Below, one piece after another: positions 10,223 to 20,598 of a DNA stretch of 64,000 nt. This DNA comes from an uncultured Bacteroidales bacterium. Its GTDB lineage: Bacteria > Bacteroidota > Bacteroidia > Bacteroidales > UBA932. The position numbers and the translations under genes are program-made. The first letter of the stretch is position 1; each line of letters begins with the position of its first letter. The notes under the pieces were generated by a model. That model was not told the origin of the DNA, ran no database searches, and saw only the letters and a program-made list of their open reading frames with translations. The stretch spans positions 1 to 64,000 of the forward strand of contig CAMHST010000005.1 in NCBI GenBank assembly GCA_946187865.1, written 5' to 3'.

Positions 10223-10825
10223 ATGGAAAGCAAACTTAACTTTCAAAAAACCTTGACGGACGGTGTGAACCTGGGTATCAAGAACATCGCCAACCTGCTG
10301 CTCATGGCATTCCTGTTTCTGATCACCTTCTGGATTCCGTACCTGAATGTGGGTACCACCATCGGATTCTACAAGAACATCATCGCCCTGAGCAAGGGAG
10401 AGGATGTGGTTCCTATGAGTATTTTCAGCCGGGACAATTACAAGAATCTGGGAGATTTCTTCCTGCTGCTGGGTCTTCAGACCGCCGGAATCGGCGCCGC
10501 CGCCGCCTTCCTGCTGTTTCCCGCCATCGTGGTGAGCTTGGCTTGGCAGTTCGCCATGTATTTCTTCCTGGACAAGGGAACTTCTCCGCTCAAGTCGCTC
10601 AGCCTGAGCTATGACGCTACGCTGGGAGACAAGTGGACTCTGTTCTTTGTCTATCTGGCCTGCAGCATTCTGACCGGCCTGATCGTAGGCCTGTTGGCTG
10701 CCATCCCCAAAGTGGGCGGTATCCTGGCTTTCCTGGCTCTGATTGCCTTTGTGGCCATCATTATCGGCATCGAGGCCACGCTCTACAAGTATTTCTCTTC
10801 CAAAGTTGAAGAAAAGGCAGAATAA
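10223..10825 (+). CDS. Hypothetical polytopic membrane protein
   Basis: 200-aa ORF with several hydrophobic segments, tightly packed between xth and ltaE-like genes. Confidence 0.7.
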   Translation: MESKLNFQKTLTDGVNLGIKNIANLLLMAFLFLITFWIPYLNVGTTIGFYKNIIALSKGEDVVPMSIFSRDNYKNLGDFFLLLGLQTAGIGAAAAFLLFPAIVVSLAWQFAMYFFLDKGTSPLKSLSLSYDATLGDKWTLFFVYLACSILTGLIVGLLAAIPKVGGILAFLALIAFVAIIIGIEATLYKYFSSKVEEKAE

Positions 10826-11853
10826 TGCTTTCGTTTACCTGTGATTATAACGAGGGGGCGCATCCGGCCATCCTGGAGCGCCTCCTCGCTACCAATCTGG
10901 AGCAGGAGCCCGGGTATGGTTTCGACCGTTTCTCCCTGTCGGCCAAAGAGCGCATCCGCAAGGCCCTGGGCCGGGAGGATGCCGATGTGTACCTGCTTAC
11001 CGGCGGGACCCAGACCAATTCCACCATTATCGCCGCGCTGCTTCGGGAGTACGAGGGTGCAGTGGCTGCGGCCACCGGGCATATCGCCGTCCACGAGGCC
11101 GGTGCCGTAGAATATACCGGGCACAAGGTGCTCACCATCCCGCAGAAACAGGGGAAGATGGAAGCATCGGCCCTGGAATCTTACCTGAAGGGGTTTTATG
11201 CAGAGCCCGCCTTCGACCATATGGTGTTCCCCGGGCTGGTCTATATTTCTTTCCCCACGGAATACGGGACGCTGTACACCCGGGCAGAGCTGGAAGCCAT
11301 CCATGCCGTGTGCGGCAAGTACAACCTGCCGCTTTACATAGACGGCGCCCGTTTGGGATATGGCCTGATGAGCCGTTCCTGCGATTTCACGTTCCAGGAT
11401 CTGGCGGCCCTCTGCGATGTGTTCACCATCGGGGGAACCAAGGTGGGCGCCCTTTGCGGAGAGGCCGTGGTGTTCCCGCACGGCGGTGCTCCCGCACACC
11501 TTTTCACCTCCATCAAGCAGCATGGCGCCCTGCTGGCGAAGGGGCGGTTGCTGGGGGTTCAGTTCGACACCTTGTTCACGGAAGGCCTTTATTTCCAGAT
11601 CAGCCGTCATGCCATCGATATGGCAGAGCAGATCAAGGCCCTGTTCCTGAAAAAGGGATACGAGCTTTTCCTGGATTCTCCTACCAACCAGCAGTTTGTG
11701 CTGCTGGACAAGGCTACCATGTCAGCCTTGGAAGGGAAGGTGGCCTATGAAGTCTGGGAACAGAGTCCGGACGGCCGCACCGTGGTGCGCTTCGCCACCA
11801 GCTGGGCTACCACACCGGAGCAGATTGCCGCGTTGGAGACCCTTCTACCTTAA
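10825..11853 (+). CDS. ltaE: Low-specificity threonine aldolase / beta-eliminating lyase family PLP enzyme
   Basis: FTCDYNEGAHPAILERL, YIDGARLGYGL, FTIGGTKVGALCGEAVVF (PLP lysine region). Confidence 0.85.
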   Translation: MLSFTCDYNEGAHPAILERLLATNLEQEPGYGFDRFSLSAKERIRKALGREDADVYLLTGGTQTNSTIIAALLREYEGAVAAATGHIAVHEAGAVEYTGHKVLTIPQKQGKMEASALESYLKGFYAEPAFDHMVFPGLVYISFPTEYGTLYTRAELEAIHAVCGKYNLPLYIDGARLGYGLMSRSCDFTFQDLAALCDVFTIGGTKVGALCGEAVVFPHGGAPAHLFTSIKQHGALLAKGRLLGVQFDTLFTEGLYFQISRHAIDMAEQIKALFLKKGYELFLDSPTNQQFVLLDKATMSALEGKVAYEVWEQSPDGRTVVRFATSWATTPEQIAALETLLP

Positions 11854-12314
11854 AAAATCAGTTCGAATACGCCCAGTGATGCGGCGAGCATGATGGCTCC
11901 GGCAAGCAGCACGCCCAGCAGAATGTACAGGACGCTTTTTTTGAAGTCCATGTCCAGGATGCTGGCTGCCAGCGTGCCGGTCCATGCTCCTGTGCCGGGC
12001 AGCGGAATGCCTACGAACAGCAGAAGGGCCCAGTACAGCCCGTGCCCCGCTTTGGCTTCCAGCTTCCGTCCTCCCTTTTCGCCCTTCTGGAGACACCAGG
12101 TAAAGAATTTCCCGATATACTTCTTGTCTTTGCCCCACTCCAGGATACGGCGGGCGAACAGGAAGATGAAGGGGACGGGAATCATGTTGCCGATCACCGA
12201 CACGATGATGGAAGGGACGATGGGCAGGCCGAACCCTACGGCATAGGGAATGGCGCCGCGCAGTTCGATGAGCGGAACCATGGAGATCAGGAAGACAATC
12301 AGGTATTTCTTCAT
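11850..12314 (-). CDS. Small multi-drug export protein family (COG2426-like) membrane protein
   Basis: MVPLIELRGAIPYAVGFGLP and GTGAWTGTLAASILDMDFKKS are characteristic of this family. Confidence 0.8.
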   Translation of the reverse strand: MKKYLIVFLISMVPLIELRGAIPYAVGFGLPIVPSIIVSVIGNMIPVPFIFLFARRILEWGKDKKYIGKFFTWCLQKGEKGGRKLEAKAGHGLYWALLLFVGIPLPGTGAWTGTLAASILDMDFKKSVLYILLGVLLAGAIMLAASLGVFELIF

Positions 12315-12835
12315 TGGATTTTCTCTAACAGTTTAACGATTTCCCGGAAGGCGTCGGCCTGGGAGAGCGCTTGTCCCGGAGGGTCCAGGGCCACAAGGTC
12401 GAAGACATTGCCGGGCAGTTGCCCCCGCCCCACCTTGAAACGGGCGGTAGAGCAGCGGACCATGTATTCCAGGGGATAGTCGGCGACCGGCAGCAGCGAC
12501 AGCAGCAGGTCCGGGTTGCCCTCCAGCATGATCCGGGCTTTTTCCCGTGAAGGCCGGCCGTACCAATTGAGGTCTTTGAGCAGCACCGTGGTGTTGATGC
12601 TGGTAATCAGGCGTTCCCCTTTGTCGATTTTCCGGAAGTCGAAGAAAAAGATTTCCCCTTTGATGCCTTTTTCCCGGTAAAAGGCCATGATGGCGTTTTT
12701 GCAGCTGTCAAATCCCGGGTCCCGCACGTCGATAAAAGCCACGGCCGAAGTCACCGCCTGCAGCGGCAGCAGTGCGGTGGGCTCCACAGAAGCATCCTTG
12801 CGGAGGCTGCGCCGGCGCAGGAATTCCTTAATCAT
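12311..12835 (-). CDS. Conserved hypothetical protein (resembles the DUF6913 family of Bacteroidales)
   Basis: Start at MIKEFLRRRSLRKD (12835), 4-nt overlaps with both neighbours, suggesting an operon with the PfkB kinase. Confidence 0.65.
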   Translation of the reverse strand: MIKEFLRRRSLRKDASVEPTALLPLQAVTSAVAFIDVRDPGFDSCKNAIMAFYREKGIKGEIFFFDFRKIDKGERLITSINTTVLLKDLNWYGRPSREKARIMLEGNPDLLLSLLPVADYPLEYMVRCSTARFKVGRGQLPGNVFDLVALDPPGQALSQADAFREIVKLLEKIQ

Positions 12836-13833
12836 GACTGGGGCGTATTGGCCGCGATGAGGGGGCGGATTTGCTCTTTCGCCGCCCTCCAGCGGGGGAT
12901 ATCGATCTTTGTTCCAATAACTTCCACCACTTTTGCGGCGATAATGGAACCTACTTCGCCGCAGACCTTCAGCGGCATGTCCAGCGAGTGGGCATACAGG
13001 AAACCGGCCGCATAGGTGTCTCCGGCTCCGGTGGCATCTATGGGCTCTGCCGGCCACGGCGGGATAAAGTGGAATTCGTCCCCACTCTTGACCATGGAAC
13101 CTTCTTTCCCCACCTTTACTACGGCAATCTTGCAGTGGCGGGCCAGTTCGTCAATGGCTTCCCGGGGCTCCATCTTGGTGAAAGCCTTGGCCTCGGATTC
13201 GTTGGCGAAGACAATGTCCACGTAGTTCTCTACCAGGTTGTGGAAGAAAGCGTCGTTGGATTCCACCACGTTGTAGGAGGCCATGTCGATGGAAATGGTG
13301 CAGCCGGCGGCTTTGGCCAGACGTGCGGCCTTGGAGATCAGTTCCTGGTTCTGGACCAGGTAACCTTCTATATGGAAGTAGTCGTAGCCTTCAAAGAAGG
13401 AGGGCTCCAGATCCTCCGGCCCCAGTTCCAGGGTGGCGCCCATGTAGTCTGCAAAGGTGCGCTCTGCGTTGGCTCCGGTAATGAAAACCATGCATCGGCC
13501 CGACGACTTCTGACCGTAGAGCATCTGGGCGCGGACCCCGTACTGCTCCATGGTGCTTTTGAACAGGTTTCCCAGGTCGTCGTTGCCGATCTTGCCCAGG
13601 AAACCGGACTCCATCCCGAATATGGCCGTGCAGGTGATGGTGTTGGCTGCGCTGCCACCCGGCACGTACTTCACGCCATATTCCTTCAGGGCCTCCCAGA
13701 TGCGGTCTCCGGTTTCCATATCTACGTGCTGCATGCTGCCCAGCGGCAGGTGGTATTTCCGGAGTAGAGAATCGTCCGGGAGTACTGCCAGGATGTCGGT
13801 GAGGGCGTTGCCGATTCCGAGGATGGATTTCAT
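12832..13833 (-). CDS. PfkB-family sugar/adenosine kinase
   Basis: GIGNALTDIL N-term, PGGSAANT, and C-terminal DATGAGDTYAAGFLYA motif; start MKSILGIGNALTD at 13833. Confidence 0.9.
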   Translation of the reverse strand: MKSILGIGNALTDILAVLPDDSLLRKYHLPLGSMQHVDMETGDRIWEALKEYGVKYVPGGSAANTITCTAIFGMESGFLGKIGNDDLGNLFKSTMEQYGVRAQMLYGQKSSGRCMVFITGANAERTFADYMGATLELGPEDLEPSFFEGYDYFHIEGYLVQNQELISKAARLAKAAGCTISIDMASYNVVESNDAFFHNLVENYVDIVFANESEAKAFTKMEPREAIDELARHCKIAVVKVGKEGSMVKSGDEFHFIPPWPAEPIDATGAGDTYAAGFLYAHSLDMPLKVCGEVGSIIAAKVVEVIGTKIDIPRWRAAKEQIRPLIAANTPQS

Positions 13834-13903
13834 AGCCGATTTGTTTGTCGTTAATTTACAAAAGTAGTTATTTTTTGCCGTTTTTCCATTATCTTTGCGC
13901 CCT

Positions 13904-14911
13904 ATGGACAAGAAAACGAAAAGTATCCTGCAATATGTGTTCTGGATTGCCGTTGCGGTGGTCTTGGTGTATTTCTGCCTGCGAAGCATAGACTGGGAGC
14001 AGTTCTCCCTGGCCCTGAAACAGTGCCGGTGGGGGTATGTGCTCCTTTCCATGCTGCTGGGAACCCTGGTTTTCCTGATCAGGGGAAACCGCTGGCGGAT
14101 GCTCCTGCTGCCCTTCGACCCTTCCACTTCCCGGGTCACCACCTTCAACTCCTACAACATCTGCATGGCCGTGAACCTGGCTCTGCCCCGCGCCGGAGAG
14201 GTGGTGAAACTGGGCTATGTCGTCAAGCATTCCGCCCTGGACAAGGACGGGAAGCGGCTCCTGACCTTTGACAAGGCGCTGGGAACCCTGCTGGTGGAAC
14301 GGGCCTGGGATGCCATCATCACCCTGGGTATGGCGGCAGTGCTGCTGGTGGTGAAGTGGGACAGCTTCGGCGGATATCTGATGGAAAGCCTTTCCGGACT
14401 GGGCGGCAGCAAGGGTCTGTTATGGATTCTCTGCGGGGTGCTCTGCCTGGTGGGCGTACTCCTGTACCTGTCTTACCGGCTCCGTGAAAGAGGCGGTGTC
14501 TGGGGGAAAATCTGGGGCTTCATCGCCGGAATCGGCCATGGTCTGGTGTCCTTTACCCACATGAAAAAAGTGTGGCTGTTTTTCCTGTACACGGCCTTGG
14601 TCTGGATCATCTATTGGATCATGAGCGCCTGTATCGTCTGGGCGCTTCAGGATATCGAGGCCTTCTCCTCCCTCACCATGACCGACGCCTTTTTCCTGAT
14701 GATTGCCGGCAGTATCAGTTCGGTGGTTCCGGTCCCGGGCGGTTTCGGTGCCTATCATGGCGTGGTGGCGGGGGCGCTCCTGAGCATCTGGGGCATTCCC
14801 ATCGGCACGGGCATGATTTTCGCCACCCTCAACCATGAGTCTCAGGTGATTACCCAGGCCATCACCGGCCTGTGCTCCTATCTCCACGAGAGTTTTATCC
14901 GCAAGAAATGA
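13904..14911 (+). CDS. Lysylphosphatidylglycerol synthase-like / UPF0104 flippase-type membrane protein
   Basis: Polytopic protein, RGNRWRMLLLPFD..., PVPGGFGAYHGVVAGAL motif. Confidence 0.82.
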   Translation: MDKKTKSILQYVFWIAVAVVLVYFCLRSIDWEQFSLALKQCRWGYVLLSMLLGTLVFLIRGNRWRMLLLPFDPSTSRVTTFNSYNICMAVNLALPRAGEVVKLGYVVKHSALDKDGKRLLTFDKALGTLLVERAWDAIITLGMAAVLLVVKWDSFGGYLMESLSGLGGSKGLLWILCGVLCLVGVLLYLSYRLRERGGVWGKIWGFIAGIGHGLVSFTHMKKVWLFFLYTALVWIIYWIMSACIVWALQDIEAFSSLTMTDAFFLMIAGSISSVVPVPGGFGAYHGVVAGALLSIWGIPIGTGMIFATLNHESQVITQAITGLCSYLHESFIRKK

Positions 14912-15636
14912 AACGTTTCGCGCTCATAGGATACCCTGTCGCGGGGTCCCTGAGCCCCAGCCTTTTCCAGGCCGCCTATGGGGGCCGATATTCCTATGAG
15001 CTGCTGGAAGACCCTTCTTTCGAGCATGCCTGGGCGCGCTTTCTGGCCGATTTCGACGGCATTAACGTCACTGCGCCCTTCAAGCTGGATGCCTGTGCGC
15101 GCGTGGATACGCTCCATCCGCATGCCCGCCAATGCGGGGCGGTGAATCTGGTGGTTCGTTCCGGGAACATGACGATGGGGTATAACACGGATGTGGACGG
15201 CGTTTATGAATCGGTAAGCCGCAGCGGGGTCCCGGTTTCCGAAGCACTGATTGTCGGGGCCGGCGGTGCGGCGCGTGCCGCCGCGGTGGCCGCCCTCCGG
15301 CTGGGCTGCCGGGTGAGTATTGTCAACCGGACTTTTGACAAGGCGCAGGCCCTTTCCAATGCCCTGGGCTGCCGTGCATTGCCCCTGGAGGATGTCAGCC
15401 GCCTGGATCCGGACCTTGTAGTCTATACCCTTCCCGGAAGCGCTCCACTGCCCTCGGGCCTTCCGCTCTCCCGCGCCGTTGTGCTGGAAGCGGAGTACAA
15501 ACACCCTGTCCTTGCAGACTGCCCTTGCCGGGCCTACATCAGCGGCCGCCAGTGGCTGCTCTGGCAGGCGGCCGCGGGCTATGCCCTTTTTACGGGCGAA
15601 GATCCCGACGTGAAAAAAATGTCGGCCCTTTTTTAG
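14908..15636 (+). CDS. aroE: Shikimate dehydrogenase
   Basis: [47 protein letters not shown] overlap with the upstream gene. Confidence 0.93.
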   Translation: MKRFALIGYPVAGSLSPSLFQAAYGGRYSYELLEDPSFEHAWARFLADFDGINVTAPFKLDACARVDTLHPHARQCGAVNLVVRSGNMTMGYNTDVDGVYESVSRSGVPVSEALIVGAGGAARAAAVAALRLGCRVSIVNRTFDKAQALSNALGCRALPLEDVSRLDPDLVVYTLPGSAPLPSGLPLSRAVVLEAEYKHPVLADCPCRAYISGRQWLLWQAAAGYALFTGEDPDVKKMSALF

Positions 15637-15706
15637 CTTTTTTTCAAAAAATATCCGTAACTTGTATGCCCGCGGTGCAGGATGCCGCGTCTTAAATTTT
15701 TGTATT

Positions 15707-16357
15707 ATGTCACTGAACAAAGTCATGCTAATCGGTAACGTTGGATCAGACCCCGAAGTACGTTACCTGGAGAACAACCCTCAGAACCCGGGGAACAATG
15801 TAAAAGTAGCCACCATCCGCCTGGCCACTACAGAACGCTATAGAGACCGTAACGGAGAACTGCGGGAGAATACGGAATGGCATTCTGTGGTGCTGTGGCG
15901 CAACAACGCCGACGTCGCAGAGAAATTTGTGCACAAAGGCTCCCAGATCTATATCGAAGGAAAGCTCCGCACCCGTCAGTGGACAGACCAGAGCGGCAAT
16001 AAACGCTATACTACGGAAGTGGTGGCGGATACCCTCCAGTTGTTGGGCAAGCGCCAGGACGGTGACGGCAGTCAGGTCCAGGGTGCCTACCAAGGTGGCT
16101 ATCAAGGCCCTTCCCAGGGCGGCTACCAGGGTCCTTCCCAAGGAGGTTATTCCCAGCCCCAGCCCCAGCCTCAGCGCCCGGCTCAGCCTGCCTATCAGTC
16201 CCCGTCGGCTCCTCAACCCGTCCAGGGCGGCCCCGCTCCGGCCCAGCCGGCTTCGGCTGGCAATCCCTATCCGGCCCAGTCGGCCCCGCAGCCGGCGAAC
16301 CCCGCTTATCAGGGCCCGCTCCCTGCAGATGAGCCCGCCGACGACCTGCCGTTCTAA
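15707..16357 (+). CDS. ssb: Single-stranded DNA-binding protein with long Q/P/G-rich C-terminal tail
   Basis: [20 protein letters not shown]...TEWHSVVLW...[12 protein letters not shown]-terminal DDLPF tip. Confidence 0.96.
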   Translation: MSLNKVMLIGNVGSDPEVRYLENNPQNPGNNVKVATIRLATTERYRDRNGELRENTEWHSVVLWRNNADVAEKFVHKGSQIYIEGKLRTRQWTDQSGNKRYTTEVVADTLQLLGKRQDGDGSQVQGAYQGGYQGPSQGGYQGPSQGGYSQPQPQPQRPAQPAYQSPSAPQPVQGGPAPAQPASAGNPYPAQSAPQPANPAYQGPLPADEPADDLPF

Positions 16358-16392
16358 TCGGCTGTGAACGTAAGTACTTGAACTTTAGGTTT

Positions 16393-16438
16393 TTATGCAA
16401 TATCCTTCAGGTCAAACGGCCTGAAGGATATTGCATAA
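16393..16438. terminator. Perfect 19-bp stem, 8-nt loop hairpin between convergent ssb and TrmH-family gene
   Basis: TTATGCAATATCCTTCAGG-tcaaacgg-CCTGAAGGATATTGCATAA. Convergent-gene position suits a bidirectional terminator, although no T-tract follows. Confidence 0.6.
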
Positions 16439-16486
16439 TTGGCTAATACTGAGTTGTTTGTGTTCACGCAAAGAAGTGCGCTGCCG

Positions 16487-17221
16487 CTATAAAGCGCCTG
16501 CCTGCCGCTGGCGGACGGCTTCGAAAAGGAGGATAGCGGCCGATACGGACACATTCAGGCTGTCCAGGCTGCCCAGCATGGGTATGCGGATGTGGGCCGT
16601 GGCGGCCTTCCGCCAACTGTCGGTGAGCCCGGTGGATTCGGTGCCCATTACCAGGGCTGTGCCGCGCCGCATATCTGTATCGTAATAGAGGGAAGAATCC
16701 TGTAACTGGGCTGTAAGGATCTGGATGCCGTTCGCCTGCAAGAAGCGGATGGCGTCTTCCGACGAGCAGGCTATGGTGGGAACGGTAAAGACTGCGCCGA
16801 TGGAAGCGCGGATCAGGTTGGGATTGTAAAGGTCTGTCAGCGGGTCGCAGACAAGGACGGCATCGGCCCGGGCTGCATCCGCACTGCGCAGCACCGCGCC
16901 CAGGTTCCCGGGTTTCTCCACGCTCTCCAGCACCATCACGAGCGGATTCTCCGGCAAGTGCAAATCCTTCAGTTCCAGCGACTTGTATGCAACCTCCGCG
17001 ATAATTCCCTCCGTGCTTTCCCGATAAGCCACCTTCCGGTACAGTACCTCCGGTATTTCCACCATCAATGGCTCAACCTCACCGGAAAAACCATTCCTCC
17101 AGGAGGCATCGGCCTTCAGGAGACCGGCGCCTTTGTCGGGGCAGATCTCCGGGCACACGAACAGGGTGCGCAGTTGGAATCCGGCGGCCAGGCAATGCTC
17201 CAGCTCCCGTCGGCCTTCCAC
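16487..17221 (-). CDS. TrmH/SpoU-family RNA methyltransferase
   Basis: VLESVEKPGNLGAVLRSADAA, LIRASIGAVFTVP, GTESTGLTDSWRKAATAHIRIPMLGSLDSLNVSVSAAILLFE. Confidence 0.92.
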   Translation of the reverse strand: MEGRRELEHCLAAGFQLRTLFVCPEICPDKGAGLLKADASWRNGFSGEVEPLMVEIPEVLYRKVAYRESTEGIIAEVAYKSLELKDLHLPENPLVMVLESVEKPGNLGAVLRSADAARADAVLVCDPLTDLYNPNLIRASIGAVFTVPTIACSSEDAIRFLQANGIQILTAQLQDSSLYYDTDMRRGTALVMGTESTGLTDSWRKAATAHIRIPMLGSLDSLNVSVSAAILLFEAVRQRQAGAL

Positions 17222-17319
17222 TACGAAAAGCCCTTGTTTCCGCCGCGCCCGGGACTTCTCCTGGAGCAGCAGCAGGTTCCGAATCTTGGGATTCTGGGCC
17301 GATGTGATGGTCTCTGTCC

Positions 17320-18834
17320 TCAGAATTTTTCCGGTCTCATGGTGGGGAAGAAGAGCACATCCTGGATGGCCTCCGCCCCGGTCATGAACATGGTCAGGCG
17401 GTCGATGCCGATACCGATACCCGAGGTGGGCGGCATGCCGTATTCCAGGGCGCGGACAAAGTCATAGTCGATGTACATGGCTTCGTCGTCGCCTTTGCTC
17501 TTGAGGGCGGCCTGCTCCTCGAAGCGCTCCAGCTGGTCTACCGGGTCGTTGAGCTCCGAGTAGGCGTTGGCCAGTTCCTTTCCGTTCACGAACAGTTCGA
17601 AGCGCTCCGTGAGGGTGTCATCGTAGCGGCAGCGCTTGGTAAGGGGAGACATCTCTACAGGGTAGTCGATCAGGAAGGTGGGCTGCACCAGATTCTTCTC
17701 TACATATTCGCCCACGATGGCGTCGATCAGTTTCCCGACGCCCATTTCCGGACTGACTTCCACATTCAGTTTCTTGCAGGTTTCCCGCAGCTGGGACTCG
17801 TCCATGCCCTTTACGTCCACGCCCGCATACTCCTTGATGGCATCCAGGATCTTGAGCCGGCGGAACGGGCCTTCAAAGGAGATTTCGTTGCCGCCGATGG
17901 TCTTCTTTACCCCGCCGGTGGCTTCTGCCACGCGCTGGAGCATCTTCTCCGTGAAGTCCATCATCCACAGGTAGTCCTTATAGGCGATGTACATCTCTAC
18001 GCAGGTGAACTCCGGGTTGTGGGTCTTGTCCATGCCTTCGTTACGGAAGTTCTTGGCAAACTCGTACACGCCGGCAAAGCCGCCTACGATCAGGCGCTTG
18101 AGGTACAGCTCATTGGCGATACGCATGTACATGTCCACGTCCAGGGCGTTGTGGTGGGTAATGAACGGACGAGCGGTTGCGCCACCCGGAATGGGCTGAA
18201 GGATAGGCGTTTCCACTTCCAGGCAGCCGACCTCGTTGAAGCACTGGCGCATGGTGTTGATAATGAGCGTACGCTTGACAAACGTCTCTTTCACCTGCGG
18301 GTTCACCACCAGGTCTACGTAGCGCTGGCGGTAACGCAGTTCTGGGTCTTCGAAGCTGTCGTGCACGGTGCCGTCTGCGTCGGTCTTGACAATGGGAAGG
18401 ACCCGCAGGGACTTGCTCAGGACGGTGAGTTCCTTGGCGTGGATAGACAGCTGCCCGGTCTGGGTATAGAAGGCGAATCCCTTGATGCCCACGATGTCCC
18501 CGATGTCCAGCAACTTCTTGAAAACGGTGTTGTACAGGGTTTTGTCTTCACCGGGGCAGATCTCGTCCCGCTTCACATAGACCTGGATGCGGCCGGCGTG
18601 GTCCTGCAGCTCCATGAAGGAGGCGGCGCCCATGATGCGGCGGCTCATGATACGGCCGGCCACGCATACGTCCTGGAAGTTGCCTTCTTCCGGTTTGAAG
18701 CCGGCTGCGATTTCCACGGTGGTGGTGTTTACGGGATACTGGGCGGCCGGGTAAGGATTGATTCCCAGCTCGCGCAGTTTGTTCAAAGATTCCCTTCTTC
18801 CGAGCTCCTGCTCGTTGAGTTCATAGTATGCCAT
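17320..18834 (-). CDS. lysS: Lysine--tRNA ligase (class II)
   Basis: Class II aaRS motifs ([46 protein letters not shown]). Confidence 0.97.
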   Translation of the reverse strand: MAYYELNEQELGRRESLNKLRELGINPYPAAQYPVNTTTVEIAAGFKPEEGNFQDVCVAGRIMSRRIMGAASFMELQDHAGRIQVYVKRDEICPGEDKTLYNTVFKKLLDIGDIVGIKGFAFYTQTGQLSIHAKELTVLSKSLRVLPIVKTDADGTVHDSFEDPELRYRQRYVDLVVNPQVKETFVKRTLIINTMRQCFNEVGCLEVETPILQPIPGGATARPFITHHNALDVDMYMRIANELYLKRLIVGGFAGVYEFAKNFRNEGMDKTHNPEFTCVEMYIAYKDYLWMMDFTEKMLQRVAEATGGVKKTIGGNEISFEGPFRRLKILDAIKEYAGVDVKGMDESQLRETCKKLNVEVSPEMGVGKLIDAIVGEYVEKNLVQPTFLIDYPVEMSPLTKRCRYDDTLTERFELFVNGKELANAYSELNDPVDQLERFEEQAALKSKGDDEAMYIDYDFVRALEYGMPPTSGIGIGIDRLTMFMTGAEAIQDVLFFPTMRPEKF

Positions 18835-18926
18835 GTTTCACTGATTTCTGGTAAAGCGCAAAGATAGCAAAAATCTGTGAAATAACGTATAGGAGCCGGG
18901 AAACCGGGTATTTCAGGCAATCGGGC

Positions 18927-20477
18927 TCAGTGGCTCCGGCGGAATTCGTCCAGCTGGCGGAAGCAACAGTCGTCCAGGATTCCCTGCAGGGGCCGGTCGA
19001 AGTTGTTGCGTACGCTGCATTCATGGTCGAAGATGAAGCAGGCGCCGTTTTCCGGGGTGTAGGGTTCCCATGCGGGCAGGCCCTCTACGTTGGGATTTCC
19101 GCTGATGGCGAAGTTGGCCCAGCTGCGGCTCATGTTCCGGGCCAGTTCCCAGTCGGCTGCGGACGGCTCGGGGAGCACCCTGCCGTGGAGGTTGGGGGTA
19201 TTGAAGCAGAAGTTGAGTTCGTATCCGTGCACCGAGCCCTGGTCGGCCGGGGATTTCCAGGTGAACATATACATGTAGGTGGGCGCCTTCCGGGTGGTGG
19301 CTACCGCGTCTGCGGTGATCAGGGTCTTGGGGCGGAACATCATGTCTATGGACAGCAGGTCCTGCGGCGTGTAATCCGGCCAAGCCTGAGCAAAGGCCGA
19401 CACATATTCGTCCACCCTGTCCCCGAAGGTGGGCTTGAGCTGTTCCCGGGCCTCTTCCAGGGTAATCGGCGTACCATACACGCGGCGCTGCAGCTCATTG
19501 AAGGTGGTGCCGATCATCAGGGGTACATCGGCGGAAATGTCGGCAAAGCCCGGCTGGAAGGGCTGCTGGAGCAGGACTTCACCGTCCGGGGCGGGGCCGA
19601 ATCCCCACATCATGGGCGTTCCCGGCGTGCGGGTGCCGATGCTGGCGGCCATGGCCCGCTGCCCGGCGGCAACCAGCTCTGCGTAAGGTACTTCTGCCAG
19701 TTCTTCGGGGCTTGAGGCTCCCAGCTGTTCCACCACGGCGCGGCCCAGTTCCTCGGTCATGGCCTTGGTGTTCACGTTCAGGATGGTGCCGCTCATGATG
19801 ATGGCTTTATGGAAGAGCCCTTTGGCGGCCGGCATGCACATCAGGGTGCCCACTTTTCCGCCGCCGCCCGATTCGCCGAAGATGGTGACATTGGAAGGGT
19901 CTCCCCCGAAGGCTTTGATGTTGTCCCGGATCCATTCCAAAGCCTGTACGATGTCCAGCATGCCCACCATGCCGGAGTGCTTGTATTTTTCTCCGAAGGT
20001 GGACAGGTCCAGGAAGCCCAGGATATTCAGGCGGTGATTCAGGCTCACCACAACCACATCCTGTTTGGCCAGTCCCATGCCGGGGTTCCCTGCGGCCGAT
20101 CCCGAATCAAAGCCGCCGCCGTGGATCCACAGCATCACGGGTTTACGGGCCTTGGTGTCCGTTGTCCAGACATTGAGCACGCAGGAGTTCTTTTCTGACA
20201 TGACGCTTTCCGGGACCTCGCGCCGGCCGTTTCCCTGCATCACCTGCGGGCCGAAGTGGTCGCAGACCATGACCGTATCCCACTTTTCTACCGGAAGCGG
20301 GGGCATGAAGCGTTCTACTTTGGCGTAGGGAATTCCTTTGAAGGCCAGGGTGCCCTCTTCTTCAATGCCTTTGACCAGGCCGTCTTTTGTACGGACGACC
20401 AGCGGGTCTGACGGGGTGCAGGCAAAGGCCGCCGACAGGCAGGCGGCGCAGGCGAGGAGTTTTTTCAGGATGTGCAT
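18927..20477 (-). CDS. Type-B carboxylesterase family protein (secreted/lipoprotein-type N-terminus)
   Basis: GIPYAKVERFMPP, NVWTTDTKARKPVMLWIHGGGFDSGSA, VTIFGESGGGGKVGTLM. Confidence 0.9.
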   Translation of the reverse strand: MHILKKLLACAACLSAAFACTPSDPLVVRTKDGLVKGIEEEGTLAFKGIPYAKVERFMPPLPVEKWDTVMVCDHFGPQVMQGNGRREVPESVMSEKNSCVLNVWTTDTKARKPVMLWIHGGGFDSGSAAGNPGMGLAKQDVVVVSLNHRLNILGFLDLSTFGEKYKHSGMVGMLDIVQALEWIRDNIKAFGGDPSNVTIFGESGGGGKVGTLMCMPAAKGLFHKAIIMSGTILNVNTKAMTEELGRAVVEQLGASSPEELAEVPYAELVAAGQRAMAASIGTRTPGTPMMWGFGPAPDGEVLLQQPFQPGFADISADVPLMIGTTFNELQRRVYGTPITLEEAREQLKPTFGDRVDEYVSAFAQAWPDYTPQDLLSIDMMFRPKTLITADAVATTRKAPTYMYMFTWKSPADQGSVHGYELNFCFNTPNLHGRVLPEPSAADWELARNMSRSWANFAISGNPNVEGLPAWEPYTPENGACFIFDHECSVRNNFDRPLQGILDDCCFRQLDEFRRSH

Positions 20478-20598
20478 GGCAGAAGCTATTTTCTTACAAA
20501 AATAGTCAATCCGCCAAAAGATAGCAATAGCGTTTGGGGGTACCGTTGGAATAGTCCCATTTTTTTGTTAAAATTGTAAGTTGAGAAATATGTAGTTT

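Noticed and set aside
17090-17130. GCATCGGCCTTC in the 16.5-kb methyltransferase gene as another in-CDS palindrome member
   Set aside because: Lacks the closing TGC at the right distance and has no convincing flanking arms; GGCCGATGC is a common Ala-Asp-Ala codon string here (also in aroK, era, glyA).
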